A DNA stretch of 64,000 nt from Eubacteriaceae bacterium (lineage in GTDB: Bacteria > Bacillota > Clostridia > Lachnospirales > Lachnospiraceae): contig CAJTCR010000001.1 in NCBI GenBank assembly GCA_910574915.1, positions 1 to 64,000 on the forward strand. Direction: 5' to 3'. A model generated the notes under the pieces. It made no database searches, had not been told where the DNA came from, and was given only the letters and a program-made list of their open reading frames with translations. Of this stretch, positions 63,774 to 64,000 are shown piece after piece (the first letter of the stretch is position 1; every line of letters begins with the position of its first letter). The position numbers and the translations under genes were made by a program.

Positions 63774-64000
63774 CTTTTAACTGCACCCCAATATAGCCGC
63801 CCGGATGATTTCTTTTAAATTTCCCCAGTGCAACGCCCCTTCTTTTTATAATTTCCATTGCAAGTCCCTGTAATACAATTAAGTTCACTGTCGTAGAATT
63901 ATTCGGTACCACATTCCACAGGTCTCCTTCATGCTCCAAGTTCAAAATAATACATTTTCCGATCTCCTGTGCTAATGTCGACTGTTTTTCAAAGGACAGC
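63763..64000 (-). CDS. SIS-domain phosphosugar isomerase, C-terminal part
   Basis: Runs off the right edge; only the end is seen. The sequence (VNLIVLQGLAMEIIKRRG then FKRNHPGGYIGVQLKD) matches the end of the KpsF/GutQ-type SIS domain, D-arabinose-5-phosphate isomerase-like. A sugar phosphate isomerase next to a phosphatase fits an activated-sugar pathway, for example a heptose or Kdo-like sugar. Confidence 0.7.
   Translation of the reverse strand, partial: LSFEKQSTLAQEIGKCIILNLEHEGDLWNVVPNNSTTVNLIVLQGLAMEIIKRRGVALGKFKRNHPGGYIGVQLKDAE

Noticed and set aside
1-64000. tRNA, rRNA, riboswitch (T-box, lysine) or CRISPR array
   Set aside because: None was visible by eye; leaders of the biosynthetic genes are too short for the known classes.

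Overview
The window looks like a chromosomal segment from a spore-forming, anaerobic, low-to-mid GC Firmicute, most likely a Lachnospiraceae (Clostridia). Reasons: the block nudix hydrolase - spoIIM - xerD-like recombinase (conserved around fur/xerD in Firmicutes), ribonuclease Y, a Firmicutes-type LexA box in front of recA-recX, an NADPH-type gltB-gltD pair, and the 'GGGtGRT' protein with its NifU-like partner, a pair typical of gut Clostridia. No rRNA, tRNA or CRISPR array was seen.

Layout. (1) 0.2-7.3 kb, housekeeping: DAHP synthase, xerD-like recombinase, spoIIM, nudix hydrolase, rny, recX and recA. (2) 7.6-20.6 kb, the most unusual part: a tightly packed ten-gene minus-strand operon. In transcription order it encodes a Ser/Thr kinase-STAND NTPase, a TPR-type helical protein, a HerA/DUF87-type ATPase, a protein with a Gly/Ala-rich membrane-type N-terminus, an unknown 155-aa protein, a zinc-ribbon dynamin-like GTPase, an LpxD-like acyltransferase with its catalytic His, a coiled-coil protein starting with a CC(V/I)G(D/N) cysteine repeat, a 54-aa peptide and a radical SAM/SPASM enzyme. 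A divergent 400-aa putative regulator lies at 20678-21880. I know no described system with this composition; signalling (kinase/STAND), membrane or assembly ATPases, and modification of a Cys-rich product are inferred roles. (3) 22.0-26.7 kb: two near-identical tandem AAA/PD-(D/E)XK genes, then a 1.2-kb non-coding tract with two long hairpin elements in inverted orientation whose arms show compensatory changes, and the remnant of a TetR-like gene behind a strong promoter. (4) 26.7-32.8 kb: gltD-gltB.

(5) 33-40.3 kb, accessory: an SplB-like radical SAM protein, an aminoglycoside 6-adenylyltransferase, a type I toxin-antitoxin locus with an antisense RNA, and a 3.9-kb element (frameshifted sigma factor, serine recombinase, hicAB, two unknown genes) flanked by 114-bp repeats of the 3' end of the GGGtGRT gene. 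Left of it are hicAB scraps of an older copy. (6) 40.2-50.7 kb: the GGGtGRT/NifU-like pair, a Nudix-GNAT fusion, a left-handed beta-helix protein, topB, a DUF234-type ATPase, asd, argH and queH. (7) 51.1-64.0 kb: a minus-strand surface-glycan cluster (GT4, several GT2, two multi-membrane GT-C-like proteins, SDR, sugar isomerase, FAD oxidoreductase, HAD, SIS). One GT-C-like gene has an 11-G tract just behind a well-supported start, and 12 G would put it in frame: a probable phase-variable switch, here OFF.

Most genes lie on the minus strand. Start codons were chosen by Shine-Dalgarno position and overlap with the upstream gene. Functional calls are by motif recognition only; no database search was run.
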